From an uncultured bacterium (GTDB lineage Bacteria; Bacteroidota; Ignavibacteria; Kapaibacteriales; UBA4661), in assembly GCA_937899715.1 (NCBI GenBank), contig CALCNX010000084.1:186001-250000 (forward strand): DNA of 64,000 nucleotides. Direction: 5' to 3'. Under the pieces are notes generated by a model. The model was not told the origin of the DNA and ran no database searches. It saw only the letters and a list, made by a program, of their open reading frames with translations. Made by a program: the position numbers and the translations under genes. Below are positions 32,469 to 41,247 of the stretch, piece by piece (within the stretch, counting starts at the first letter, position 1; the number at the start of each line of letters is the position of its first letter).

Positions 32469-33680
32469 ATGAGTATTTGCTCTACCTTCTTCGATTTTCT
32501 ATCCGTCGCGCAGCCTGAGCGTATTCATAATCAAATGCTCATTTGGTTGCTATCCCCGGAATGTGAAGCCATTACGCATACCCAGAAAATTCAGGTGTTC
32601 AATCGGTTATCAGGGTTGAATGCTGCTGCTGATAATGATATAATCTTTATCAAGCAGTACAACCAAAGCTGGCGTAGCTTTGTGAATCAAGATATTGTGA
32701 TGCGCGTGGGCGAAAACGTCTGTGTACTGGATAATCGGCTTCGTCATCCGCTCCATTCCGACCGTTTGGACGATTTTCAATCCGTCTTGGAATCAAATAA
32801 TAATAAGGCTGTTTTGCATACCGTTTCATTCCTTACGGCACAGCACCATTCCTTTTGCTATCTCACCGTTTGTGAGAATCCACCAATGGAAGCGGGTTGG
32901 CGTGTTGTGCGATATGCCGATTTGCTGGCTCTCTTGCAAAGTCTCTTAACGGCTGCTTTGCCTCAGCATCCGCACACCATCATTGTTACTGAATACTTGC
33001 ACACTCTCACACAGTTTGTTTCGGCGGCACATCTGTTTTTGACCGAGCCGGAATGTCGCTGCGAGGCAATTCTTCTTGCCGAAGAATTGTATCAGAATGG
33101 TGAGCAAGACCGATATGGTGCATTAGCTCCCATTCGTATCCCGCTTCGGAGAGCTGCCGATTATTGTGTTGCCCAATCATTCTTTCCCTTCCTGACAAAA
33201 GCGGCGTGGTTCGATGTATGGAGCAGTCTTCAGGCAGAATACGACACTATACAAATGCTTGCCTTGCAGTTTGGTGAATTTGAGCCGTCATATCTGTATC
33301 TTACCTGTGGTACGCTGTCACTGCTTGACCACGATGGCGCGGAAGAGCATGAATTTCAGTGTATTATCCGCTTCGATAACACTCAAGTTTATGTTGGTAT
33401 TAGTCCACCATTTGCTGTCAGTGCCAATGCTTGGTGGATTCCCGAACCCATCTATAACTGGTTCGATGAGAATATTGAACGTTTTGGTTATGAGCGCGTG
33501 AAACGACCACCGGAACAAAGTGCATTTTTAGCAATGGCGCACGATTTGAAAGCAGAAACAGGGGTACACCATTCTCTTCTGGAACTTCCTTTTGATGCCT
33601 TGCGGAATATCATTCGCAAGGAAATCAGTCGCGCGAAGGTAGTTTTTGCAGAACTGCTATTGGTTGAAGGGATGAGATGA
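32469..33680 (+). CDS. Degenerate paralogue of the upstream PD-(D/E)XK protein (pseudo-nuclease)
   Basis: 403 residues from the ATG 13 bases after the upstream stop. It follows the same order of elements as its neighbour: ERIHNQMLIWLLSPE against LFHSNFLAWLAEEYP; NQDIVMRVGENVCVLDNRLR against NFDLLLFV...VIVLENKVK; and WRVVRYADLLALLQSLL against WNICRYAEYIDVLQKI. The catalytic Glu-x-Lys has become Asp88-x-Arg90, although Asp75 remains. It may therefore have lost cutting activity and act as a regulatory or structural partner. The C-terminal half (about 190-403) has no recognised domain and is rich in aromatic residues. Tight spacing predicts equimolar expression. Confidence 0.7.
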   Translation: MSICSTFFDFLSVAQPERIHNQMLIWLLSPECEAITHTQKIQVFNRLSGLNAAADNDIIFIKQYNQSWRSFVNQDIVMRVGENVCVLDNRLRHPLHSDRLDDFQSVLESNNNKAVLHTVSFLTAQHHSFCYLTVCENPPMEAGWRVVRYADLLALLQSLLTAALPQHPHTIIVTEYLHTLTQFVSAAHLFLTEPECRCEAILLAEELYQNGEQDRYGALAPIRIPLRRAADYCVAQSFFPFLTKAAWFDVWSSLQAEYDTIQMLALQFGEFEPSYLYLTCGTLSLLDHDGAEEHEFQCIIRFDNTQVYVGISPPFAVSANAWWIPEPIYNWFDENIERFGYERVKRPPEQSAFLAMAHDLKAETGVHHSLLELPFDALRNIIRKEISRAKVVFAELLLVEGMR

Positions 33681-33724
33681 GAAAGATAGAAAAGTCGATT
33701 TATACACCTTAACAGAGCAATGAC

Positions 33725-34630
33725 ATGAAAGAGCCACAATACAACAAAGAAACAATCCGCGAATACCTCCGACATCAGAATTCCACATGGAATCAAAGAA
33801 TAATGCATTGGTATCACGATGAATTTCAGGCTATTCCTACGTGTCGCAGCGAGGCAGAAACAGCAATATGCCTTTTGTATGAGCAAGCAGGATACCCGCC
33901 TCCAGCTCGTTTTGTTTGGTTTCTCTCGCCATTTGACCTTCTGAGTTCACTACATTTTGAAATAGAGACCGAACATATTCCTCATTTCGAGCATCTGAAA
34001 AAAGTTATATCAGCGCGTATTTCCGAAGCAGAAAACACATCGATACTATACATACCACTATCATTGTATCCAAAAGCGCCTGCATGGTACCAGAAATTTA
34101 GAAGAGAATCTATCTTCGCATGGATGAACTCGCCCGACAATAATGATATACAAGAATTAAATCAACTTGAAGGTGCATGGGGGCTAAGAATATTGGAAGC
34201 TCTTGGAGATTCTATACAACAGACGAAGCACTCTATCGCTCCATATCTAAAAAATATAGATACCTTTATTTCTTTTTGGATGCAGTTTGTCGTTTGTCCA
34301 AATTGGATAGATGATGCCCTATTATTTGAAAATGTTGCTGAATTTTTTTCTATGCCCGAACTGCTTCAAAACGCAGAATCTATAAGGCGTGTATTGAAAA
34401 CCTGTGGTTGGATAATCGCCACAGAGGAGGTCTGTTTTGTTAGTGACAAACATATCATCGCTCACCATGACAAAGCGGGGAGATTACATTCTGATAATGG
34501 TTTTGCACTTGAATATGCTGACGGCTGGGGAATCTATGCACACCACGGCATTCGTATTCCATCTCAAGAATATCACGAATTAGAACATCAAAAAAAGTTA
34601 GGGTTGAAAGGTCAAGAAAAGTTATGGTAA
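33725..34630 (+). CDS. DUF6745-like protein of unknown function
   Basis: 301 residues, AT-rich DNA. The C-terminal region AGRLHSDNGFALEYADGWG followed by IYAHHGIRIPSQEYHELEH resembles the hallmark of DUF6745, where an H-x-x-x-G-x-A...Y-x-D-G-W motif is repeated in longer members. The N-terminal 200 residues (TAICLLYEQAGYPPPARFVW, SPFDLLSSLHFEIE) also fit the general pattern of that family. Function is unknown; similar proteins occur in variable genome regions. It follows the two nuclease-like genes by 44 bases on the same strand, and a terminator lies downstream, so the three may form one unit. Confidence 0.65.
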   Translation: MKEPQYNKETIREYLRHQNSTWNQRIMHWYHDEFQAIPTCRSEAETAICLLYEQAGYPPPARFVWFLSPFDLLSSLHFEIETEHIPHFEHLKKVISARISEAENTSILYIPLSLYPKAPAWYQKFRRESIFAWMNSPDNNDIQELNQLEGAWGLRILEALGDSIQQTKHSIAPYLKNIDTFISFWMQFVVCPNWIDDALLFENVAEFFSMPELLQNAESIRRVLKTCGWIIATEEVCFVSDKHIIAHHDKAGRLHSDNGFALEYADGWGIYAHHGIRIPSQEYHELEHQKKLGLKGQEKLW

Positions 34631-34855
34631 GCACCTCTGTCCCATTGAACCCATTGATTTTCACAAAAAAGTTCGTATAGCGAATTGTGCGTACAATGCT
34701 AATTACACGAAAATAGCCGATTTATACATGAGAATAATGAAAAATCAATGGGCTTCTGTCATGTCCGTAAGGGCTTCACACCTCTCCGCACGTGAGGACG
34801 CGCTAATGAAGTTAAAGCCATTTTTGTTGGTGCAGTGTGCAATTTATATCAATAT

Positions 34856-34894
34856 CCCCAAAGCCTTTTTCCAAGCGGCTTCGGGGCTTTTGCT
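34856..34894 (+). terminator. Rho-independent terminator after the accessory island
   Basis: CCCCAAAGCC pairs with GGCTTCGGGG (one mismatch) across the loop TTTTTCCAAGC, followed by CTTTTGCTTTT. It stands 226 bases after the DUF6745-like gene and just before the convergent nucleotidyltransferase gene. The rest of this gap (34631-34855) shows no gene. Confidence 0.75.
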
Positions 34895-34900
34895 TTTGCG

Positions 34901-35974
34901 TTACTTCTGTACATGAAAACTCCGCCGCACCGCCAAGACTAACTCATTACAAAAATCCATATCCGGCGCATCCGGCATCACGGATACCGCCGCAAGGCTA
35001 TTCAGAAGGGCAATATCTTCTTCTGCCTGCGCAATAATGCTCTCCAAATCTACCTCGCCGCGCCGAATAGCGAGTAATTCCGCCGCATTCGGACGGCGTA
35101 CCGTCAGCGTGCCGTGCTGTGCTATTTCGAGCGCCATGTCCAGCAAGCGGCGGCAGTGCAGAAGGTTCTTCCCGTCTATCTGCTGCTTATGCCCCTGCAC
35201 GTCCACATAGCGCTGCGTATTGCGGTTCTCCAGCCATTCTTCGTACTCGCGGTAATAGCGGCAATGCTGCGAATACGCGGATTTGTTGAAATTGACAATC
35301 GTAAGCGGCACTTCGCCTTTGGGCACGGAACTGAGCCGCACATCATTGCTTTCGTCTGCGACAATGCCGCGGTAGAGCACTGCCCGGGCGGTGTCGTAGT
35401 AGAGCGCGTAACAATGCTCAAAATGCTGAAGCGCCACAAGCCCGCATCGCTCCTGCACCAAACCACGTTCCGCTAAAAAATTGGCGAGAGGAAATGTTTT
35501 ACCGTCTTCATAAGCATAGCAGAAATCAAGCGGAGTCTTGCGCATCATGCGCTCACGTTCCCAATTCATCTTTTTGTTCAGCCCCTTCGCCTTTTGAATT
35601 TGTGCAATCGCATAGCCGCCAAACGATGCAAAACACTTGCGAGTAAGGAATTTGCTGCGGTGCTTGCGCAATAACTCAAAAGGCGGCGAACTTAGCACTA
35701 CGCAGTCCTCCGGCGTGAAAAGCAACTCAAGAACCGTCGGATTAGCGGACTGAAGCAACTGAATAAAGCGCCGAACCTCGTAATACACCTCGTCTTTGCC
35801 ATCTTCGTACTGGTCTTGGTAACGAAAGGACAGCACATCGTCGTCCGGCTGGACATACACGCCTTTGTAGTCGTGGTCGGATGTTTCGATTGCTGTGCCA
35901 TAGGAATGTGAGCCGACGAGCGCCTTGAAAATAAGCGTTCCGTAGCGGCTTGTGGTTGAAGGTTGTTCCGGCAT
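34901..35974 (-). CDS. Predicted nucleotidyltransferase of the DNA polymerase beta superfamily (COG3541-like)
   Basis: 357 residues. The nucleotidyltransferase motif GSHSYGTAIETSDHDYKGVY is at residues 22-41, with the two metal Asp in S-D-H-D. A third acid is expected in the DEVYYEVRRFIQLLQSANP region. The remainder is helical and contains DGKNLLHCRRLLDMALEIAQ, as in YcgL/COG3541 proteins, some of which accompany RNA-repair genes. No RtcB or ligase gene is present here, so the substrate is open. It converges on the accessory island and is followed upstream by the long inverted-repeat element. Confidence 0.85.
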   Translation of the reverse strand: MPEQPSTTSRYGTLIFKALVGSHSYGTAIETSDHDYKGVYVQPDDDVLSFRYQDQYEDGKDEVYYEVRRFIQLLQSANPTVLELLFTPEDCVVLSSPPFELLRKHRSKFLTRKCFASFGGYAIAQIQKAKGLNKKMNWERERMMRKTPLDFCYAYEDGKTFPLANFLAERGLVQERCGLVALQHFEHCYALYYDTARAVLYRGIVADESNDVRLSSVPKGEVPLTIVNFNKSAYSQHCRYYREYEEWLENRNTQRYVDVQGHKQQIDGKNLLHCRRLLDMALEIAQHGTLTVRRPNAAELLAIRRGEVDLESIIAQAEEDIALLNSLAAVSVMPDAPDMDFCNELVLAVRRSFHVQK

Positions 35975-36134
35975 AGTGTTTCCTCAAAAGCGTTGTAACG
36001 TGGGGTACGAATGGAAACTTCGCACAAAAATTCCGCCAAGAAAGATATGCAAACCTGCGTTTGTTTCCGTAGTTTTGGAAGAATATTTTGTTGTTGCTCA
36101 TATCTGTTGATACAAAGCAATATCCGTATTTGGT

Positions 36135-36258
36135 GGCGGAACGCAGATTGCAGGATTTTTTGGATAAAGAGGATTTTCAGAAAAAAAATCAACTATCATA
36201 ACCACGGTACTTCCAAGCATCCTGAAAATCCTGCCAATCTTGGAATCTGCGTTCCGCC
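36135..36258. repeat. 124-bp element with perfect 15-bp terminal inverted repeats, copy 2
   Basis: The ends GGCGGAACGCAGATT (36135-36149) and AATCTGCGTTCCGCC (36244-36258) are exact reverse complements. Inside, AGGATTTTCAG (36170-36180) and CTGAAAATCCT (36222-36232) also pair, so the whole element can fold into a long hairpin. The left half is shared with 1648-1765. It is intergenic, between the nucleotidyltransferase start and queE, and contains no gene. The remaining bases of the gap (35975-36134) show nothing recognisable. Confidence 0.9.
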
Positions 36259-36324
36259 GTTCAACGATATTCGATAACGTACCTAACCAATGAAAACATT
36301 TTTGCAGTATCCGAAACAACATTG

Positions 36325-37044
36325 ATGCAACCAATTCTGAATCTCGACCCCACAGAATACCAACACATTCTTGGGAACGACCCGCTTTCACTACCTTTCG
36401 ACCTAAACGAAATTTTCTTTTCGGTGCAGGGCGAAGGCACACGAACCGGTATGCCGTGCGTGTTTGTGCGGCTTCACGGTTGCAAGCTGCGCTGTTCCTA
36501 CTGCGACACCAAGTACGCCATAGACCGCAGAACAGGCGGGCTTTCGGTATCGGGCGCTGAGATTGACAGGCGTGTACGCGAGTATGGATGCCGCTTTGTG
36601 GAGTTCACCGGGGGTGAACCGCTTGAGCAACCCAACGTTTTTGCGCTGATGAAGTATTATGCCGATGAAGGATTCACGGTTGCCGTCGAGACGGGCGGAC
36701 ACGTGGACGTAAGCCTTGTAGATGAGCGCGTCATTCGGATTATTGACATGAAAACGCCAAGCTCTAAGATGATGCCGAAAAATAATTACCACAATCTTGA
36801 GATTCTCCGCCCACACGACGAGGTAAAATTTGTGATTGGGTCGCACGAAGACTACGAGTGGTCGAAAAAAATCACGCTTGAATATGATTTGACTGTGAAG
36901 ACCGCAGCAGTGCTTTTTTCGCCTGTTTTCGGGACGGTGGAGTACAAACAAATTGTAGAATGGATACTCGAAGACCGCTTGGATGTGCGCTTCCAACTCC
37001 AAATGCACAAATTTATTTGGCACCCTGATATGCGGGGTGTGTAA
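36325..37044 (+). CDS. queE: 7-carboxy-7-deazaguanine synthase (radical SAM)
   Basis: 239 residues. QueE makes the deazapurine ring for queuosine, archaeosine or deazaguanine DNA modification. The radical-SAM cluster motif C-x3-C-x2-C is in HGCKLRCSYCDTKYAIDRR (about 50-68), preceded by FFSVQGEGTRTGMPCVFVRL. The SAM-binding EFTGGEPLEQPNV (about 93-105) follows. The end, LQMHKFIWHPDMRGV, is typical of the family. The ATG at 36325 is used; a TTG lies three bases upstream. queC, queD and queF are not in the window. It converges on the SRAP gene with 11 bases between stops. Confidence 0.95.
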   Translation: MQPILNLDPTEYQHILGNDPLSLPFDLNEIFFSVQGEGTRTGMPCVFVRLHGCKLRCSYCDTKYAIDRRTGGLSVSGAEIDRRVREYGCRFVEFTGGEPLEQPNVFALMKYYADEGFTVAVETGGHVDVSLVDERVIRIIDMKTPSSKMMPKNNYHNLEILRPHDEVKFVIGSHEDYEWSKKITLEYDLTVKTAAVLFSPVFGTVEYKQIVEWILEDRLDVRFQLQMHKFIWHPDMRGV

Positions 37045-37055
37045 ACACTTGATTC

Positions 37056-37793
37056 TTAAAACAACATTCCACTTTCAAACGGCTCAATTTCTACTTGTTC
37101 CGTCAGCGCGTAATCGTCAATAGAAGGTGAGTTCACGCGGTGCGAGACGGGATAGGCTTCCAAAACATCGGAGGGATACGGACGTAAAAGTTTTGTCAGT
37201 TCTTGCACGGGGAGTTTTTCATCCAACCACAAATCTTCATCCTCCGGCGTGAGAATCACTGCCATACGGTGATGAAGCGAGGAAATAAGGTCGTTTGGTT
37301 CTGTGGTGATGATGGTGCAAGAGCGCACGGGTACTTGCGTTTGAGGATTTTTCCAACTTTCCCATAAGCCCGCCATTGCAAAGGGTTCGCCACTTTTGAG
37401 ACGGATGTACATAGGTTGTTTCGCGGCGCTTTTGCCGCGACGGGGCGCTCCCGGAGCCGCCGCTTTCCATTCATAAAAGCCATTGGCAATAACCAAACAG
37501 CGCCGCTTTTGGAAAGCATTTTTGAAGGAAGGCTTTTCCAAGAGCGTTTCTGCACGGGCATTGATGAGTTTGCTACCAATGGATTCATCCTTCGCCCACG
37601 ACGGAATCAAGCCCCAACGCACCATTTCTGCAATGCGCTCGCCCTCACGCATCGTGATAATAGGCACATCTTGCGTGGGAGCAAGATTGTAGCGAGGTTG
37701 CTCCAGCCTTTCGGCAACTTCATCCGAAACGCTTGCACGGAAGCGCTTCTTGAGGTCTTCGGGCTTGAGAAACATGGTGTAGCGACCGCACAT
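37056..37793 (-). CDS. SRAP (SOS response-associated) peptidase, YedK/HMCES-like
   Basis: 245 residues. After removal of the initiator Met, Cys2 of MCGRYTMF forms the stable thiazolidine link with abasic sites in single-stranded DNA. Other active-site elements are LINARAETLLEKPSFKNAF and CLVIANGFYEWK (about 105-116, with the catalytic Asn and Glu), and HHRMAVIL (about 175-182, conserved His). This protects abasic sites at forks until repair. In many bacteria the gene is under LexA control; the LexA-like protein in this window appears non-cleavable, so control may differ. Length is slightly above that of YedK, mostly from a basic insertion (AAPGAPRRGKSAAKQ). Confidence 0.95.
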   Translation of the reverse strand: MCGRYTMFLKPEDLKKRFRASVSDEVAERLEQPRYNLAPTQDVPIITMREGERIAEMVRWGLIPSWAKDESIGSKLINARAETLLEKPSFKNAFQKRRCLVIANGFYEWKAAAPGAPRRGKSAAKQPMYIRLKSGEPFAMAGLWESWKNPQTQVPVRSCTIITTEPNDLISSLHHRMAVILTPEDEDLWLDEKLPVQELTKLLRPYPSDVLEAYPVSHRVNSPSIDDYALTEQVEIEPFESGMLF

Positions 37794-37862
37794 GGAAATC
37801 AGGTATGACGAGTGACGAATAACGCGGTTTTACGTAGCTGCTTATTATGAACGCTCAAGCAA

Positions 37863-38666
37863 TTACCGACAAATACCGCGCTTTGAATTTTGGATAAAGC
37901 TGATGCAATCAAGCGTTTCTGAGTGCAGCGCACCGCGCTCTTGAAATTTTGCGATACCGGCACCAATGTTCAAGCCAGAGCGAAGAATAGTTTGATAAAA
38001 ATCTTCCAGTTCTTGAATAGCGCTATCACTGAAACCACGGCGCTTCAAACCAGTTTTATTCACCATTCCAAATCGTGCCGGGACACCGTCGACGAGAGCA
38101 AAAGGCGGAATATCTTTCACTATTTTTGTTCCCGCGCCCACCATTGCGTGCTTGCCTATTTTAGAAAATTGGTGAATTTTTGCTACACCGCCGATAATTG
38201 CATAATCCTCAATGACCACGTGTCCGCCCAGTTGGGAAGCATTCGCAATAATGACGTGATTACCCACAACACAATCATGCGCCGCGTGGCAGTACGCCAT
38301 AATCAGGCAATCGCTCCCAATGCGCGTCTCGCCGCTCGCGTCCGTTCCTCGGTTAATCGTCACACATTCTCGTATCACCGTTCTGTCGCCAACGAAAGCC
38401 AGTGTAGGCTCACCGTTAAATTTCAAATCCTGTGGTTCTGCGCCGATAACTGCGCCCGGGTGAATAATACAATCTGCACCAATGCGAGCAGCGCTATAAA
38501 CCACAACGGAAGAGCGTATTTCCGTGTTATCGCCAATCACTGCACCGTCTTCGATAATACTAAAAGCACCAACGCGCACATTTGCACCAAGCGTGGCTCC
38601 GGGCGAAATAATTGCCGTCGGATGATGAAGTACCGATGATGTTGATTTAATAGTAGTAGGCTGCAT
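37863..38666 (-). CDS. lpxA: Acyl-ACP--UDP-N-acetylglucosamine O-acyltransferase
   Basis: 267 residues. LpxA performs the first step of lipid A synthesis. The left-handed beta-helix is formed by repeated hexapeptides from residue 14 on (HPTAIISPGATLGANVRVGA, DGAVIGDNTEIRSSVVVY). The catalytic His is in IMAYCHAAHDCVVGNHV (about 125), and the specificity region GAEPQDLKFNGEPTLAFVG is conserved. The C-terminal helices (GLKRRGFSDSAIQELEDFYQ) complete the trimer. It stands alone, far from lpxD and lpxC-fabZ on the opposite strand, whereas in many Bacteroidota it follows lpxC-fabZ directly. Confidence 0.96.
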   Translation of the reverse strand: MQPTTIKSTSSVLHHPTAIISPGATLGANVRVGAFSIIEDGAVIGDNTEIRSSVVVYSAARIGADCIIHPGAVIGAEPQDLKFNGEPTLAFVGDRTVIRECVTINRGTDASGETRIGSDCLIMAYCHAAHDCVVGNHVIIANASQLGGHVVIEDYAIIGGVAKIHQFSKIGKHAMVGAGTKIVKDIPPFALVDGVPARFGMVNKTGLKRRGFSDSAIQELEDFYQTILRSGLNIGAGIAKFQERGALHSETLDCISFIQNSKRGICR

Positions 38667-38726
38667 AATTCCTTACTCTTGGAGGCAAAAGAAATATATT
38701 GGTTTTAATTGTCGTCAGTCTCTATC

Positions 38727-39251
38727 TTATTTGAGATACCGCTCTTTAATGACGGCAAGGTGGTGCATTTCGTGTCCGCCGATGACATAAGCAATAGAGC
38801 GGACCGAAATAGGATTCTGGTTTGCTGTTCCAATTTGTCCTAGCATTTCTTCGGAGAAACTCTTGAGAAGAGACAGCGTAGAAGCGCGAACAACCGTAAA
38901 TTCTGCGAGAAGGTCGTGAATATTCCGCTCATTTGCATTCGATGCCGGAACGTATTCGTTTTCGTCGAACCCCGGAAGGTCGGTTTTATCCTTGCGAGCG
39001 AAACGGAGTGCGCGATACGCAAATATGCGCTCTGCATCAATCAAGTGCCCAATAATATCTTTAATTGTCCATTTGCCTTCTGCATAGCGATAGCGCAACT
39101 GCTCTTCGGTGAGCGAGCCTATCAATGCCTGTGTATCGCGGTGTGTGGCTTGCATAGCGGCGAAGAGGTCATCACCTTGTACCTTGCCGATATAATTTGC
39201 ATAATACTTGGGATACTCCGTACTTTCGGGGCGTGTAATTGCTGTTGCCAT
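38727..39251 (-). CDS. DinB-fold protein
   Basis: 174 residues. The DinB-like bundle shows KWTIKDIIGHLIDAERIFAY (first metal His near residue 69) and the C-terminal GGHEMHHLAVIKERYLK, giving the H-x-x-x-H-H metal pair. This pattern fits the DinB_2 group, which includes putative metal-dependent hydrolases and bacillithiol transferases. The first residues MATAITRPESTEYPKYYANY are a common start of this group. It is 60 bases upstream of lpxA on the same strand. It differs from the other DinB protein in the window in length of loops and in sequence. Confidence 0.85.
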   Translation of the reverse strand: MATAITRPESTEYPKYYANYIGKVQGDDLFAAMQATHRDTQALIGSLTEEQLRYRYAEGKWTIKDIIGHLIDAERIFAYRALRFARKDKTDLPGFDENEYVPASNANERNIHDLLAEFTVVRASTLSLLKSFSEEMLGQIGTANQNPISVRSIAYVIGGHEMHHLAVIKERYLK

Positions 39252-39792
39252 TGGAGGGTTTCAAAAAAGAAAAAGTAAACGTTGTTGTTGCGCCACAAAT
39301 CTAGCGTTTTTCTTGATATTGCGAAATGCTGATATTGTACCTTGTCTAATTTAACACTTTCTTCACAATTGGAAATATCCGCTAAAATTGCTATATTGCC
39401 GCACACTTTCCCACAATGTGTATTTATGAGAATACGAACACTCACATCTTCTCGTCTTAACGGCGCTCAAAATAGCGTCAAAGGCACTATACGCGGCGGT
39501 TCTTTTTTGAGCAGCCAGCGTTTGCGTTCGTACCTGCTTCTCATTATCTCCCTTGCCAGTTCCATCCCTACGGCGCTCCTCACTGCATAAAAGTGCTTTT
39601 GCGGCATCTGTCCGAATTCTCTATTGATTTTCTGCATTGATTTATTCTGCATAGATTTTTCGTACGTGTGTTCACATTCTTCAACACTGTCTTTCATGAA
39701 GGCAGAATAAGCACTTCCTTACCCGCTTCTTGATTCATAACCTGATTATATATACTTCATTTTCATACCATTTTTCTCAACGGAGAACGATT
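39252..39792. other. 541-base intergenic region upstream of the lysine transaminase
   Basis: No gene with convincing support is seen. A 54-codon frame at 39427-39591 (MRIRTLTSSRLNGAQNSV...) has an ATG but no recognisable homologue, and a competing frame covers part of it on the other strand. The last 60 bases before the transaminase contain TATATA-rich sequence that may hold the promoter, and GGAG lies just before the ATG at 39793. I see no lysine riboswitch core. Confidence 0.4.
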
Positions 39793-41229
39793 ATGTCCAC
39801 AACCAAAACCGCACCAGCATCGGTAAACGCACCTGTTGCCAACGGTAACGGCTCGCACACCAAAAAGATGCACCACTCCTCATTTTTGCCGTCGAATATC
39901 CCGGCAAGCCAAGTCCATTCCACCTTGCGCAAGCATATGCTCGCCGACGGCTTTGATATGGTATTGGACTTGCACGGCAGCACGGGTTCGTACATGACTG
40001 ACGCTGCGACGGGCGATAAATTTCTTGACCTCTTTACGTGCTTTGCTTCTATGCCAATTGGCATGAATCACCCAAAGCTCACCGACCCTGAGTTCATCTA
40101 TTATCTCGGTATGGTTGCGCTTAATAAACCGTCTAATTCCGATCTCTACACCGAAGAGATGGCGGCATTTGTTGACACGTTCTTCAAAATCGCCGTGCCG
40201 AAACACTTCAAATACAGCTTTTATGTAGAAGGCGGCGCTCTTGCCAATGAAAATGCTATCAAAGCAGCATTCGACTGGAAAGTTCGCAAAAACTTCGCAA
40301 AGGGCTATCAGCACGAGCGCGGGCATGGTGTGATGCACTTCCAGCAAGCATTCCACGGACGCTCCGGCTACACAATGACCCTCACCAACACCGATGAGAA
40401 AAAAGTAAAATACTACCCGAAATTCAACAACTGGCCCCGCGTCTTGAATCCCGCAATGCGCTTCCCGCTTACACCGGAGAACGTTGAGCATACGCTCAAA
40501 TTAGAACAGCAGTCGCTTGCAGAGATGAAGCAAGCATTCTTCGAGAACAAAGACCATATCTCCTGCATGATTCTGGAGCCGATTCAAGGCGAAGGCGGCG
40601 ATAACCACTTCCGCCCTGAGTACCTCCAAGCAGTGCGCCAGCTTTGCGACGAAAACGAAGCGCTCCTGATTTTTGACGAAGTTCAGACGGGCGTAGGTAT
40701 CACCGGCACGTGGTGGGTGCATGAGCAACTTGGCGTACAACCTGACATTATGACCTTTGGTAAAAAAATGCAAGTTTGCGGTTTGCTTGCCGGAAGCAAA
40801 TTGGACGAAGTAGCAGAAAACGTTTTCCATGTTCCGAGCCGTATCAATTCAACATGGGGCGGTAACTTGGTGGACATGGTGCGCGTTGCGCGATATTTGC
40901 ACATCATCCAAGAAGAAAACTTGGTGCAAAATGCTGCTACGGTTGGTGCATACCTTATTGAGCAGCTTGGCGCAATGGCTCAAGAATTCCCGAATCTGGT
41001 AACGAATCCTCGCGGACGCGGCTTATTTGCTGCCTTTGACCTGCCAACGGCAGAGCAACGCGACGAATTCCGTCGTATCTGCTACGACCACAAAGTTATT
41101 CTGCTTGCGTGCGGCGTACATTCCATCCGCTTCCGTCCACCCCTTAACTTGACCAAAGACCAAGTTGATGAAGGTATGGTGATTATGAAAGAAGCACTTC
41201 GCAAAATGAAGCAAAATGTAGATTGTTAA
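39793..41229 (+). CDS. lat: L-lysine 6-transaminase
   Basis: 478 residues, a class III aminotransferase. The enzyme moves the epsilon-amino group of lysine to 2-oxoglutarate, giving piperideine-6-carboxylate on the way to alpha-aminoadipate. The LAT-type N-terminus is visible: HMLADGFDMVLDLHGSTGSY and FTCFASMPIGMNHPKL. PLP site: FYVEGGALANENAIKAAFDW (phosphate cup), EPIQGEGGDNHFRPEYL, LIFDEVQTGVGITGTWW (Asp) and TFGKKMQVCGLLAG with the Schiff-base Lys. The first 25 residues are a Thr/Ala/Asn-rich tail. The ATG at 39793 follows a GGAG sequence. No dehydrogenase for the next step is adjacent, and it forms a single-gene unit ending in a terminator. Confidence 0.93.
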   Translation: MSTTKTAPASVNAPVANGNGSHTKKMHHSSFLPSNIPASQVHSTLRKHMLADGFDMVLDLHGSTGSYMTDAATGDKFLDLFTCFASMPIGMNHPKLTDPEFIYYLGMVALNKPSNSDLYTEEMAAFVDTFFKIAVPKHFKYSFYVEGGALANENAIKAAFDWKVRKNFAKGYQHERGHGVMHFQQAFHGRSGYTMTLTNTDEKKVKYYPKFNNWPRVLNPAMRFPLTPENVEHTLKLEQQSLAEMKQAFFENKDHISCMILEPIQGEGGDNHFRPEYLQAVRQLCDENEALLIFDEVQTGVGITGTWWVHEQLGVQPDIMTFGKKMQVCGLLAGSKLDEVAENVFHVPSRINSTWGGNLVDMVRVARYLHIIQEENLVQNAATVGAYLIEQLGAMAQEFPNLVTNPRGRGLFAAFDLPTAEQRDEFRRICYDHKVILLACGVHSIRFRPPLNLTKDQVDEGMVIMKEALRKMKQNVDC

Positions 41230-41247
41230 GAAATAATCAACTACTTC

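Noticed and set aside
39427..39591. 54-codon frame MRIRTLTSSRLNGAQNSV...
   Set aside because: No homologue recognised, an overlapping frame exists on the opposite strand and there is no clear ribosome site.
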